From Zarea fungicola (Eukaryota; Ascomycota; Sordariomycetes; Hypocreales; Cordycipitaceae): DNA of 64,000 nt. Every line of letters starts with the position of its first letter. Position 1 is the first letter of the stretch. This document shows positions 24,301-35,928 of the stretch, piece after piece. The notes under the pieces are model-generated. The model did not search any database. It was not told where the DNA came from and saw only the letters and a list, made by a program, of their open reading frames with translations. A program made the translations under genes and the position numbers. The stretch is taken from contig FWCC01000346.1 of the NCBI GenBank assembly GCA_900169235.1, forward strand, positions 91,619 through 155,618, in the 5' to 3' direction.

Positions 24301-25169
24301 TACACGAAGTCGACTGGGCGCTCTTTGAGTTTGGCGATGGGCGGTTACCGGATGACAATACCATGCCCGTTGCCGACGACGACGACGATGACAGCAGCAC
24401 AACACATGGGCAAGGCATTGGCAGTGGTGCCCTGCAGCCTACGACAGTGGCACCCTCGTCTGCGCTGCCTGGCATGGCGGTGCAGTGCGTCGCGCGCACG
24501 AGCGGTCTCCAGCGGGGCCATATCCTGCCTGCGCTGTGCAGCGTCAAGATTTACGGACGCGTGTCGCCGAGCCATACGTACCAAGTCGCGAGCCCCCCGT
24601 CTCGTCGAGCAGATGTAGCGGCAGCAGCAGCAGGTGGTGGTTCTCTCATCACAACGAGCGGTAAGCAGCGGCACATGGCCATGGGCATACCCGGCGATAG
24701 CGGCGCGTGGGTAGTGGGCAGCGACGGCGGCGAGCTGTGCGGCCATGTGCTGGCGTGGAGTCAGCGGAAGCGCGTGGCGTATATATGTCCCATGGATGTG
24801 CTGCTGTTGGATATTGCGCAGACGTTGGATGCTCTGGAGGTGAGGCTTCCAGGTGGGGAGGCGGTGGTTGTGATGGAGCAGCAGCAAAAGGATGTGATGA
24901 AGGGGAAAACAGCAGATAGCGAGGACGAGTGGAATGAATTAGGTGAGGACGAGGAGGAGAAGCGGGAGCGGGAGGAGGAAGCTGGCGAAGACGGAGAAGA
25001 CGGAGAAGACGACGAAAGAAAAGAGGTGCCGCCGTTGGTGCAGAAATCGACAGAGGATAGGAGAGTCGTCACCCCGTTGGCGGGGGAGCTGTCGAGGCTG
25101 GCTGCGGGGGTGCGAGATTTGAATATGGGTGTTGGTGTTGTTGGGCATGGGATCAATGTGAGCAGTTGA
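21398..25169 (+). CDS. HeLo-like helical region / pseudokinase / trypsin-like serine protease chimera
   Basis: About 1,211 residues, two exons (21398-23204 and 23341-25169). Residues 1 to about 175 are helical with the LxxWG spacing (RLVSWGLEW) and late [19 protein letters not shown] helix seen in fungal HeLo/HET-s N-terminal domains. About 225-530 is kinase-like: [21 protein letters not shown] leads into [12 protein letters not shown] at the HRD loop, and SSFDVF replaces DFG, so the catalytic Asp residues are missing and it should be a pseudokinase. Exon 2 encodes a trypsin-like protease with His in YGMTVHHML (about 776), Asp in EVDWALFEF (about 927) and Ser in IPGDSGAWV (about 1056), interrupted by a long acidic insert (about 805-865). 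The tail is acidic and basic low complexity. No signal peptide, so probably intracellular. Function unproven; the layout recalls MLKL (helical bundle plus pseudokinase) with a protease added. Confidence 0.8.
23205..23340 (+). other. Purine-rich intron of the chimera gene
   Basis: 136-base intron, GTAAGA to TTAATAG, at the boundary between the pseudokinase and protease halves. Most of it (about 23219-23300) is A/G-rich with runs of A up to 11, unlike the other introns here, which carry no such tract. Its retention would end translation shortly after the pseudokinase. Confidence 0.75.
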
Positions 25170-25502
25170 CTAGTACGGGTATTGTAGGGGGGCGAAACTT
25201 TGATGGCAAAATGAATGACATTATATATTGAGAGACAAAGAGACGAGATTTGCACATTTTGGGATAGGATACCCGGTTCGGACAGGCTTTTGAGTTTTAC
25301 TTGTTTGGCTTTGAGTTTTGTTCATCGTGCTTCTACTGTTTCAGCTTGGAAACGAATCAGAAATAAAACACAATTGATTAAAATATAACCCCAGCCCAGC
25401 TTGATCCTGACAAGATGCGGCGCGAGGCGATTCACCTGGTCAACGAAGGCGTCGTAGACATGGAGGAGGTGGATGTGATCCTGCAGATTATAGCTTCCAC
25501 CA
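25170..25502. other. Intergenic, convergent 3' regions
   Basis: About 330 bases between the converging chimera and NmrA-like genes. No coding signal. Confidence 0.5.
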
Positions 25503-26598
25503 TCAATCAAGACCGAGACCATACTTTAGCGGATAAGGAAGCGGTTCACCAGTGTAATTCACAGATCGCATCCACTGCTCAATAGTCCGATTCCGTTCCG
25601 GATATATGCGATCGAGCCGGGCATAGTCTCGTGTCCAAAGGCCCTTGTTGCCTCTACTCTGCGACCACAGGGTGAACCAAGGGACAAACTGCTGTGCTTG
25701 CGTCATCAGCGTTGGATCATCGTACCCTGGAGATCCAGCGTGGCCAATCTTTTGCTCTGTCCAAGTCGTTGCCACCGCATGAATGTCGAGCGGCTCAAAG
25801 CGAGCTGGTTTGCCCGTCACAGCTGTGAATGCCTTTGCAACATCTTCCCCCGAAGCATGCTCAATCCCGACGCTTAGCAAATCGCCTTTGAATTCCGCCG
25901 GGTCCTCAAAGATGTGACGGGCAAACCATGCCAGATCGGCGATGGAAACGTAAGCCTTTGCACCTTGTCCGAATGGCATTCGGAATACATAGACGCCATC
26001 CTCGTCGGGGCTCGGGACCCATGCCGATGCCAGGTGAGAATCAGCATATGGTCCGCTCTCCAGGATGCTCCAGTTCATTTTGTCAGCAGGCTGGGATCTG
26101 AGATAGTCTAAAGATTGAATCAGTAAAGAGACAGTTGAGAGTGCTGGAGGGGAGCGTAGTCGGGACTGGGCGGAATATACCTGCGACTTTGCCTTTTGCA
26201 TCTGTAAAAGGGACGCGACTCTCGGGATTAAAACCGGATTTCTTGGAGACGTACGGTAGAGCGCTGTAAACAAAGTGTTCAACTCCCGCCCAATATGCAA
26301 TTTCGTAGATTCTAATCCCCCAGTAAATCTCGGACTTTTCGCCTATAGCGAACCCATTGGTATTGACATAGCAGGCATCGACTCCGGTAAAAGCAGAGAC
26401 CAAATCAGTTTCATTGTAGCAGTCACCCTCGATTAGTGCGACACCTGACAGGCTTGCCAATGCTTGACAGTCTGGGGTGTTGATGTTTCTTGACATTAGC
26501 TTGACAGAAAATAATTTGTTTTTGACGAGTTCCTTTACAACATTTGTGTTTTGGAATCCAGCACCTCCAAGCACAAGAATGGTCGTCTGTGTTGCCAT
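25503..26598 (-). CDS. NmrA-like NAD(P)-binding protein
   Basis: About 340 residues, two exons: 26598-26181 and 26107-25503, intron 73 bases. The Rossmann start TTILVLGGAGFQNTNVVKEL has the glycine-rich turn (GGAGFQN) of the NmrA/HSCARG atypical SDR group, followed by VKLMSRN, GVALIEGD and DACYVNTN. The catalytic Tyr-x-x-x-Lys of classical SDRs is not obvious, as usual for this group. The C-terminal half carries YVSIADLAWFARHIFEDP and a substrate-side cap. Such proteins act as redox sensors for transcription factors or as reductases in metabolite pathways. Met at 26598 is preferred to the upstream Met at 26634 because the strand begins directly after it. Confidence 0.87.
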
Positions 26599-26638
26599 AT
26601 TCGGATATATGCCTGAACTTGGGTATAGTATCAATTAC

Positions 26639-26664
26639 GTGTGAGTGTGTGAGTGTGTGAGTGG
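26639..26664. repeat. GTGTGAGT microsatellite in the NmrA-like promoter
   Basis: About three copies of an eight-base GTGTGAGT unit, 40-65 bases upstream of the NmrA-like ATG. Confidence 0.7.
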
Positions 26665-29651
26665 GTGTTTTGAAGACATTTGAATTCATTCATCTATGCT
26701 TCACAACAGCATTTATACATTTTCGACATGGACACGTTTCAGGATTCTGTATACCAGCTATTTGCTTCAAGTGACAAAAGAATACATTTGTCAGCTGCGG
26801 TACTGCGGCGAATTGGCGGCGTCTCGGTGTACAGGTTCCTGGTATGATGCGCCTCCGGTAAATTTGCCCTCTTTATAAGCAGATCGATGTAAAACTAGAT
26901 CGCCGGCGCTAGTCCGCCAGCTTGTCCGTCCACTTGTCCGATGATAACCCCGGTACTCCATTACATATTATACATTGTAAATACTTGACCTCTTGATAAC
27001 CAATAATAAAGGAACCTGAAAAGAGTTTAAAGACATATTATCGCTAGGCGAGCTGAATTGGGTTTGTATGCAGGAGGCAAGGGCCCTCAAGTATCGGAGG
27101 CTGTTGTTACTGCTGACTCAGGTTAAGCGGCATATCCAGCGAGGCATGACTCCTGCCGCATCAGGCTTCCATCGGTCAAGCCGTGGATACGAAGCCATCA
27201 CGGCAGCTGAAGAGAGACGAGAGATTCTCCTGCTTCTTGTTCGTTTTCCCTGCTTCCGCGTTTCTGTATATAGAGGAGGGATTCCTCCCCCAGCCGTAGC
27301 TAGATTTTGGATACCATCAAGTTACAATAAGCATACCTACTGGGAAACGTCTCTCTCAGTACCGTGCCAAGTAACTGCTTGTGTTCGTACCAACAGACGC
27401 TTTAATCCACAAATACCTAAAAGATACACCCAAGATTCAGGAACGAAATTGTATTCTGATGAATTCTACAGGGCTGTATAGCTTTCTTTAGCTCACGCAG
27501 TCAGCGACTTATTTGCAGAGGCGCAGCAGGGTTAGACTCACAGTCTCAAAGCCTGCTGCCTCCGTCTTGGGAAGCGACCAATCACATCTTCTCGTGCAAC
27601 CGTCGCCTCAGCCAAAGTACTGACGCCTGTAAGGCGCGGGCGGCGGGCAGCAGCCTTACACAGATGGGCAGGAATTTTTAAATTGGCCCCCAAAAGCAGT
27701 AGCATGGTCTCTAAAATAGTAAATCTTATATTGCGGAATTAGAGACTCCTTTGTGATGCTCCTGCACTTGATTCTCAAAATCTTCCACTTGCGAAACAGT
27801 CCAAACCCTAGAATCCAGGAGCAGTGCCTGTAGTTAGAGCTAATCTGCTACGTGGGCTGCCAAACAGTGTAATTGTTAGCCAAATCATGTTGAAAAGTTC
27901 TCCGGTGGTACTCAAAGATGCATAAGTGTCTGCGTTCTAGAGGTGAAAGCATCAAAAATGGGGCAAGAAGTATTGGAGGGAGGTCTAGGCCTCATAATGC
28001 ACTTGTAGAGCTGAGTTTTAGAGGAGCGTAGCATAAAACACCATGTACTTGTCGACCGAGTTTCTATATGTTTAAGATGGCCCAATGTATTGCCAGACCA
28101 AAGTCTGTCTTGAGTGTTGAAAGAGGAAAAGAAACCGCCTCTGGATATAGAAACGCGTGAAGCAACTGTGTAGGGCTTTGATTGCGAGGTACTTCATGAC
28201 GCAAGATCAGCGGCTAACCTCGAACTAGAATTAACTATGGAGTGCGGCTCCTCACTCGCTCGGCCGGATGGATCAGGAATGAGGAGCCTATTCTTCGCGC
28301 AGAGGCCTTGTAGAAAGCAGAAACCCTAAGCCCGAAGCTGCTAAACCAACGCCCAGCTCGTCTATTTCTGCAATAGCCGTCTAATCATCATCACTAGCAG
28401 TAGCTGTATAAAATGGGAAATATGCGATTGCCTTATCGTTGGACAAGTGAACAGATAGGAATAGAAGTGACCTGGTTGTTATTACTAATTTGGAAAGTGT
28501 GCTGCACTTTATCCTGCAAATACTAATTTGGCTTTCCAATGCCACATGCAGAAGTTTTCAGATCATTCTATTATTACTCTCATAACAGAAAACCCTATCA
28601 ATTATGACATATATGCCATACTGCTCTGTCATGAGCCGGCCAGGGAGAATTCTGAGCCGGCCAGGGAGAATTCTGAGCCATCCCTGCGTCGGGTGGCCTG
28701 GCCTGGCTTCTCGCTGAAAGAAGTGAAATGGTTACGATTCAGATACCGGAGCACAGAGTTTAAAATATTATTCAGAATTCCAGATTCGTTTATTTCTTCT
28801 CAAGCTATCGGCCTTAAAATTCAAGAAGTTAAGGAAGCTCCACAACGCATAGCCGCGGAGCAAGATTACCTATTAGCGGTTGTTATTAACACGAACACTT
28901 GAACTGTCCCGCCGTGAACAGATCATGTCTTAAGGCGGAGGCAAAGTGGTGTAGCCGACGTCACCACCACTCAATGCACCATGACAATGCAGCGGGATTG
29001 GCAGGAGGTAACCCACAGGGCTAATCTGATTTCAAAGCATGGTAGGATTCCTGTCAGTGTTTAAGCTATAGCACCGCCCCGACAGTTGCTCTTGCAATAG
29101 ACCATATTCTAGCACTCATCTCGCTTGATTCTAGTCTTCGAGTCAGAGCTACGGGTATACATTCTACTACATCTATTTCAACGAAACACGTTTTTACCCT
29201 AATCGTGTTAGCTGTGTATTTTCTGTTTGGCGAGTCACCGATGTGCCGTCCCCACGCTAGTAAATACTAGCTTTCCGTTGCCTCTTCACATTTTGAATTT
29301 CCAAACCATTGACCATCTTATTTTGTCGGTTATAATGCAAGTATGGAGGGTATACTTCATGAATTTTGTTTTTGCGGTAATAGTCCCGTGCACGTGTTTT
29401 GTGTTACAGTTGGATTGAAACGCTCAAAGCAAAGTTTGCTCCTCAGCAGTGATAAAAGCCGGGACTAGGACCATATAAATTCTGTCAGTACTTCATATGA
29501 GATGAACATCAGGCTACGGTGTTAATGGTCCTCGTAAAATTTCAACTTTTTTTAGTGAATAGAAATACGTTGCCGCAGAAGTGACGGGTACAGATTGCCA
29601 AGCTCTTTATATTTACGAGCTGCCAAGTACTAGAGTATCCTGCCCATGTTC
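26665..29651. other. Gene-poor tract
   Basis: About 3 kb with only short open frames and no family I recognise. Composition alternates between balanced and AT-rich. A 21-base sequence is duplicated head-to-tail at 28633-28674. I see no transposase, reverse transcriptase or terminal repeats. It may be old degenerated sequence. Confidence 0.45.
28633..28674. repeat. 21-base tandem duplication
   Basis: Two exact adjacent copies, 28633-28653 and 28654-28674, of a 21-base unit beginning GAGCCGGCC and ending GAATTCT. Confidence 0.9.
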
Positions 29652-30365
29652 CTATTCTGCAATCTTCAGGTCAATAGGCTCCCCGATTGCCGCAAACATT
29701 TCCAAATCGGCAGTGATATCGTCGCCCATTACCTTGTTCCTGAATGCCAGAGGGTGCTCCTCTAGATCGCTTGCCTCTTTCTTAACATGGTCTCTGATCC
29801 AGGGGATGCCAACGGCGGTCCACATGGCCCTTGAAGGCCGCCACCAATCCTTTTCAAGCGCCGTGCGATCGATTGTCGGAAGCATAATGGCCAGCATCTC
29901 TGGCCATCCCCATTCTTTAGGGATTGCATCACGGTCGGACACATGTGCAAACGAAACCCCGCAGTTTGAACAAAACATCTTATTTCGTCTTGGTGATGAA
30001 CGGTAAATTGCGAGACACAGCTCACTCAAATCATTTGAGCCATGAAGCAGCTCGGCAGCAGGCAGCCAGCGGCGATGGTCGTCGTCCAGTGGCGCGGTAC
30101 CGACTTGTGATTTAGGCAGAACAGATAGTTCAACGTGCTTCTTCTCGCAAGCAACGCCATATGCTGCCAGCTGCCCGGTTATCTCGCGGCAAGAATTGCA
30201 GTGGCATACGAGAGAGAGTGGGAGGCGCGATTCGTCCGATTCTGCGCCGGGGGGTAGGAATGGCATGTGGGCGCGCTCGCTAAGAGAAGGAACAGAGATT
30301 CGATACCGAATTGCCCGGCATGCGCAACCGCCATGCGCAACAAATGCCTCGTCAGGGAAAGCCAT
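29652..30365 (-). CDS. GFA-family (CENP-V/GFA) zinc-binding protein
   Basis: Intronless, 237 residues. The Mss4-like GFA fold is shown by HGGCACRAIRYR (about residues 11-22), VCHCNSCREITGQ (about 53-65) and MFCSNCGVSFAH (about 130-141), which supply the Cys pairs for structural and catalytic zinc. The family includes glutathione-dependent formaldehyde-activating enzymes and many fungal proteins of unknown substrate. The C-terminal third (DWWRPSRAMWTAVGIPWI) is typical of fungal members. It stands alone in a gene-poor tract. Enzymatic role not inferable. Confidence 0.88.
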   Translation of the reverse strand: MAFPDEAFVAHGGCACRAIRYRISVPSLSERAHMPFLPPGAESDESRLPLSLVCHCNSCREITGQLAAYGVACEKKHVELSVLPKSQVGTAPLDDDHRRWLPAAELLHGSNDLSELCLAIYRSSPRRNKMFCSNCGVSFAHVSDRDAIPKEWGWPEMLAIMLPTIDRTALEKDWWRPSRAMWTAVGIPWIRDHVKKEASDLEEHPLAFRNKVMGDDITADLEMFAAIGEPIDLKIAE

Positions 30366-32692
30366 GGTAGTCTTTTTACGGCGAAGTTCGGATTGGTAGG
30401 TCTCAGGTATACAGCGTCAGATTGGGGTAGAGAGTCGAGGGATCACCAGGCTTTTGTATGCATCCAACAGTTAATACCACCAAAACGAGAACATGCCGAG
30501 AACTATTAGACATGCAATGCACTACGAACAGCGGTAATAACAAACCTAGTTAATGTTGGGTCTCAGCCTGATTTATTCCCCAAATGGGCGGTGACCGACA
30601 ACGATGCGACTTTTTAGAGTGGTGTGGAATTTTGCTACTCAGATGCTCTTGGCATTCCATCTCTGGATATAACTACTTCTGGTCTTTTGCCGAATGCGCG
30701 CTATGACCTGTCGTTTCTGGGGTTGGGCTGAGAAGATCTGGGTACCAGCGTGCAGCCTGGTTCTGTTTTGCTGTAGGTGTACGTCGTTTATTAGTTTATG
30801 TTTAAGCCAAGCAGCGGCCAGAAGTTCCAAAATGGCTGCATGTTGCGACAGCCAAGAAGAGAAAGCGCCGAGCAAGAGTTCCACAGTACGTCTGGGCTCA
30901 CAGGGTATGAAACTGCCCAATAAACATGACGCGAAGCCTTCCTTGCAAGAAAACAAAATATCGGCCGCTTTTGGCTAATTCTTTCCTAATAAAAACCTCA
31001 AACCAGTACGGAATAATGATTGGGAGGTATCATTCAAATGCGTTTCGTGTCTGCCCGCAGTCACTAGCCTGGCGAGGAGACGTAGAGTAAATGGATAATT
31101 TTAGATAAAGTCTGCTCCTCCAAGGAAAATCCAAGCAGGCTCTCATAAAGGCAGCTAATCCATTGTAATTGTTAATCATAAAAGCCATCGATCTTTGTCT
31201 CGGAATTTTGCAAAAGCATCAAAGGTATTGTCACCGTCGGCGCGTATTGTTGATCAAGGCACCAGGGACACCTTATGAATCTCTGTGGGCACTTTACAAC
31301 AAAGCCCAAGCCATTGTCTGAGGTTCAAATTATTTGCACTTTACAGTCCGCTGCATACGCATCAGTGCATGGCAGTAAATGCATTCCAGGACACTAGTCC
31401 CAAACAGCAAGGACGCTGTTGAAACGGTTGGCTTGAGGCAGTCGCGCGGTGGTGCTCGCACATGTGAGTAGTAAGCTTAGTGCTAAGCTTTCGTTATTAA
31501 CTATGGTTAAAGATGCGAATAAGTATAGGATAAGTAATTTGTCTTTCGCGGCGTTTTCCCGGATGCCGCTAAGGGTTCCATTTGTAAGCCTCTTTGATAA
31601 ACAATGTACTAGTCGCAGGAAGACTAGATTTTGAAAGGAAATTATGTAACACTGCCGAGTACAGTCCAGATCTTCAGACAAATTTTCAGCACATGGCGAT
31701 CGCTAGCCATTGTAAGTGGTGACCAGTAAAGTTTTATTTGTATTCCATCCTTCTGCTTACGGTTACACCTATTTCTTTCAGAATCCCATATAAGTAGCAG
31801 CTGTTCCTCGTTAAAGCCATACAGCTCAATCTTCTAGGTTTGTTTGATGGCTGAGCTTGCACTCACGGCCAAGTTGCGAAGGGCTAGGTCGAAGGAGGGA
31901 AAATAATAAAGCGAGATATTGCTTTGAGCAGCAAGGTATCAGGATGGCAATGCAACAGAATAATGAAACTTTGATCCTGTCCAAGAATCGTTCGGGTAAT
32001 GCATGAACTAGTTTTCAAGTCTAGTGTGGGCTATATAGCGTCTAAGGCCTACACGAGGGCCTTAATACAGACGCTCAATAAGTAAACTAACAAATAAAGT
32101 CAGCCAAAATCACTCGTATGGCTGGCTTTTCGATCAAAAAGGTCTGTCCGAGCGCTGGCGATGACATGCAGCGGAGGAGGGGCATGCATCACATACAAAA
32201 TGGTGTCGCGTCCTACCTACGGCACTCCTCGCACATAGCACAAACTTTCAACCCGAACTTCCCAAAGTATATGGGCCAGCCATGGCTCAAAGACAATCTA
32301 GGCTAGCTATGTAGTAAAGTCTAACTTGGTTCTTACTGGGGGGTGCATTTAAATTTACATGCGCGTAAACTAAAACTTAGACAAGCTTGGCGTATAAACT
32401 AGTATTTAACTGAACTTTGTCTCGTACCTAGTACTGAGCATATATAGGCACATTTGTCCCTTTGCAGTTACAGATGCAATCGTTGAATAACTGCTTCAAA
32501 CCACCTCTTCAACTTTACAATAATCGTTTACTGTCCTATAACAGCAGCCATGGCAGATTTACCATCTGATTTCTTCTCTCTCAGGTATTCTCGAACAGCA
32601 AGACATGCGAGGCGCTAGTTTTGACTCGAGGAAATAGATCACAATTTACGCGCAAGCTCCATACCGAGCTTTATCCCACCGTTGACCCGTCA
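30366..32692. other. Gene-poor tract upstream of the SDR gene
   Basis: About 2.3 kb with no convincing gene. Several 60-100 codon open frames lack motifs and splice logic. The stretch at 32550-32692 contains an ATG and coding-like sequence related to the N-terminus of the SDR but in another frame; see the SDR entry. Confidence 0.45.
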
Positions 32693-33612
32693 ATGCCTTC
32701 TCTTTCTCAGGCTGGAAGGGTCGTTGTCGTTACTGGTGCAAGCCGTGGAGTGGGTGGTAGAGTACGGAAAGCAGTCCAAATGCGATTTCCTCGTGGCTAA
32801 CTATTTTGCACTAGGGTATTGCTCCTGCATTTGCCAAAGCCGGAGTCAGGGGTATTGTGTTGACTGCAACAAACTTGGAAAAGTTAAAGGCTACGGAGGA
32901 AAGATTAAACAGGCAATATCCATCAGTCCAAACCCTTGTCGTTTCCGCCGATACGACTGATGAAGCTGCCGTGGCGAATTTGTTTGAACAAGTCAAGTCA
33001 TGCTTCGGTCATGCAGATATTCTGGTGAATAATGCTGGAGTCAGCAGCGGTGGAGGTTCCCTGGATCAAGACGACTCAAACGCATGGTGGCGGAATTTTT
33101 TAAGTGTCATAGCCCGTGCATTTTGCTGGACTTTTGCTGATGACGCGGAATAGGAAGTCAACGTGAAAGGCTCGTTTCTTGTAACAAAGTATTTTCTCCA
33201 GCAACTTCCGACACCTTCCACTTCGGCCAATATAGTCAACATGGCCAGCAATGCTGCATGGGAGGTATTCCCGACGTTATCCGGCTACAGTATTAGCAAG
33301 CTAGCGGTACTTCAACTTGGCGCGCATCTTGCAGCAGGATACCCAGAAGTTACCACTATATCACTTCATCCAGGCTTCGTACACACCGATATGCTCCCAG
33401 ACTATTTTCTGCATATCAGACAGAGTAGCGCAGAATTGGCCGGCGGCGTATCAGTCTGGCTCTGTACCAAGCCTGCACGGTTCCTAAATGGGAGACTGAT
33501 GGTCGCCGAGTGGGATGTAAATGAGCTTCTACAGAGACAGTCGGAAATCGAAACGGAGGGCACATTGAGAGTGGATTTACTTGGCAAATTTGGCCCAGAG
33601 CAATTTCAATAG
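32693..33612 (+). CDS. Short-chain dehydrogenase/reductase, possibly damaged
   Basis: Classical SDR. Exons as I can join them: 32693-32761, 32815-33105 and 33154-33612, about 272 residues. The cofactor motif TGASRGVG is near residue 14; NNAGV, NMASNA (Ser) and YSISK (catalytic Tyr/Lys) are all present, so the core looks functional. Two oddities. First, sequence upstream of the Met at 32693 reads like a conserved SDR N-terminal extension (RKLHTELYPTVDP), but the ATG at 32550 that should start it is in a different frame with no intron able to join them. Second, the last donor is expected after WWRNF at 33099, where the sequence is TTAAGT rather than GTAAGT; a weak GTCATA donor at 33106 keeps frame by adding two residues. 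Either an active gene with altered ends or an early pseudogene. Confidence 0.7.
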
Positions 33613-35928
33613 TTTTAGTAACAAATTTCTTCCGAATTTATCTTCTACAAAAAAGCATAAAAGAGACACAAAGCGACCGATTCTCTACCATGAAACCGCA
33701 AAATATATCCGTCTTGAAGATGCTAACCCAAGTTCCGATTTATGACGGCCGAAAAATTAAAGCAAAAACAGTGCCATTCGCTAAAAACTTAATTGGGATG
33801 GGGTCGGACGAGCTGCAGTAAGAATTGACGGAATGCTCACCCTTGTTGCAAACATCCACATCTCTCTGACCATCTGCGAGAGGCCAACGACAAAACATAA
33901 CACCGCCATGGCCATGAACATAGATATGATTACTATCACCGTAATCGCGGCTCGATAGTGGTAGCGAGCATTCATATCATCGCCAAGTAAGACTGCCGCC
34001 CTCATAGAGGTATTCTTTTACGTGCAACTTCTAAACACAAAACAAATGAAATTAGTAGGTTTACTAATGGAGAGCGCGAGTATATTTCGAACCTGCACGC
34101 AGAATACAGTCTCGATTGACATTAGCAAAAGCTTATTTAGTCAAAGAATAGAGCAAGCTATAAAGCTTTAATTTATGCTGCAGTTAAATTTCTGGCAGCA
34201 GATGCTTTTATGGTAATTGCCAGTCTATAGATAGCTCAAGTTATAAGACCCGACCCACAGGAGTTTGAAGACCTAGTCAGTTCTGCCAGCAAATACCAAC
34301 GGTATATTCCACCTAGGCGGCCTCATAGTGGCTGATTCGGACTCTTGGCGGGAGACTAAGAATATTTAGTTTAAAGTACTTGCAGATAAATTCCCTAAAA
34401 GTGACTTTGTGGCTTGCATGTTTGCTTTCAATTCTTTTTAACAACCACCGCCGCTTCGGAATTAATCTTCTATTCTTCTTCCGTCACCCGACCCGAGACT
34501 AGCCTCTACAAGCAAGGTTCTAATACTATTTTCATCCAGAATTATCCATAAGAACCAGTCTTGCGCCTAGAGCCAGATTTGATGTGAATGCCACTGAGCG
34601 TGACTGAGGGAAGGGTCGGCTACAGAGAGAAGTCGATGGAGCAGTGCACAAGCAGTTTGCGTTTTGCAGTAATGATCCCCGCCGCGAAACTGCCTCTTCA
34701 TTAGAGGCGCTCTTGGCACTTTCCCCTCTGTTGAAAGATTTGGAAACATCTTACATCCCCTCTCGGTTAAACACGCGCGCCAACTCGCACCCATTCCAAA
34801 CTTGACCTGCTGGGCCGCCTCCTGAGAAATAATTAAACAAGCTCTTACATGGCGCCACATCCTTTGTTTACTTAGTATACCCGCCCGGTAGGTATTGCCG
34901 ATCAATGCAGCTCTGTGGCAGCCCCCACCCTGCCTTGCATGACCTGTCACCCAGGGCAATACTTTGGCACAACAGGCGTAGCTGAGTTGATTGGATGGAA
35001 GGAGCTAGCCACTCACTGCGCGTGTTGCGAGTCTAAAACGGCTGGCTTACGTTTGGAGTAACGAACCAGTTTGTATAAATAGCAGAACTATTGCCATGGG
35101 AGCGTGATGCCTCACATTGCCCAGATTTGCAGTGACTGCGGGCGGATAGAACGAGTAAAAAGTGTTACCACTTATACGGGAACTTTACCGAATCCCCCCG
35201 CCTTAAATTGGTACTTGGGCGTGTCATACTCGTGAGGTTTTTAGTTGCAAGCGATAGCCAGGATTGTAATGGAGTGGCTAGTCATGGTTACCCAATATGG
35301 AGAGCCCTTTTAGCGTAAATAGTTAACGGAAGGGGGGACAAGAAATGCCAACAAAACCTGCCATCTATATCTAGTTAGCGGAATCCTTCCTTATTCTTTC
35401 CAAAGTGGAGTTGCGGGACAGGCTATGCCAGGGTTTTCCCACCGCCGTGGAATCGCGCGCGTATACGGAGTACTTGTAAACCAACTGAAGTGTATACACC
35501 CCCTCCCCGTAACTTTCAGATCTCGGTTGGCCTGTGCCGAAGCCTCGACTATAAAGACAAATTGCATTGCTCCTATACTCAAGGCTTGACTTCTGATTCC
35601 AGACTAAAGGCCACTATAAATCCCAAAAGTCAGTGAGCCGGGGGAATAAGAATAAGCCATGTCTGACGGGCGCTACGGACGCTACTCACTTGGTGATGTC
35701 TTTATCAATTAAACGCGAGTCAGCAGGCCGGGCGCTAACGGCTGCGACGCCAAGAACGAGTCCAAGTATCTTCATGAGAGATAGCAACCACTCTTTTGGA
35801 GTTCCTTTACCTCTTACTGTATTACACCATGGATGACAAGTTCAACTCTCTTTATGCTTTTGTTTATCTGTCGAATGAAGTGTGCTTTCTATTGTGGTTT
35901 GAGAAAATGCAATTGTAGCGGTTGGTGT
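33613..35928. other. Intergenic, AT-rich
   Basis: About 2.3 kb. The only item of note is a minus-strand frame at 33781-34005 (74 codons) with one strongly hydrophobic stretch (ITVIVIISMFMAMAVLCFVVGL) followed by a GTGAGC donor-like site; listed separately at low confidence. The rest shows no coding signal. Confidence 0.4.
33781..34005 (-). CDS. Possible small single-span membrane protein (weak)
   Basis: A 74-codon frame with Arg/His-rich N-terminus, one clear membrane span (about residues 18-40) and basic residues after it. A donor-like GTGAGC occurs at about residue 55, so the true protein could continue in another exon that I could not place. No family recognised. It could equally be a chance frame. 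Confidence 0.2.
   Translation of the reverse strand: MRAAVLLGDDMNARYHYRAAITVIVIISMFMAMAVLCFVVGLSQMVREMWMFATRVSIPSILTAARPTPSQLSF

Noticed and set aside
22384..24305. Long minus-strand frames (269 and 323 codons)
   Set aside because: Antisense to the chimera gene, with compositions expected from reverse complement of G/C-ending codons; no motifs.
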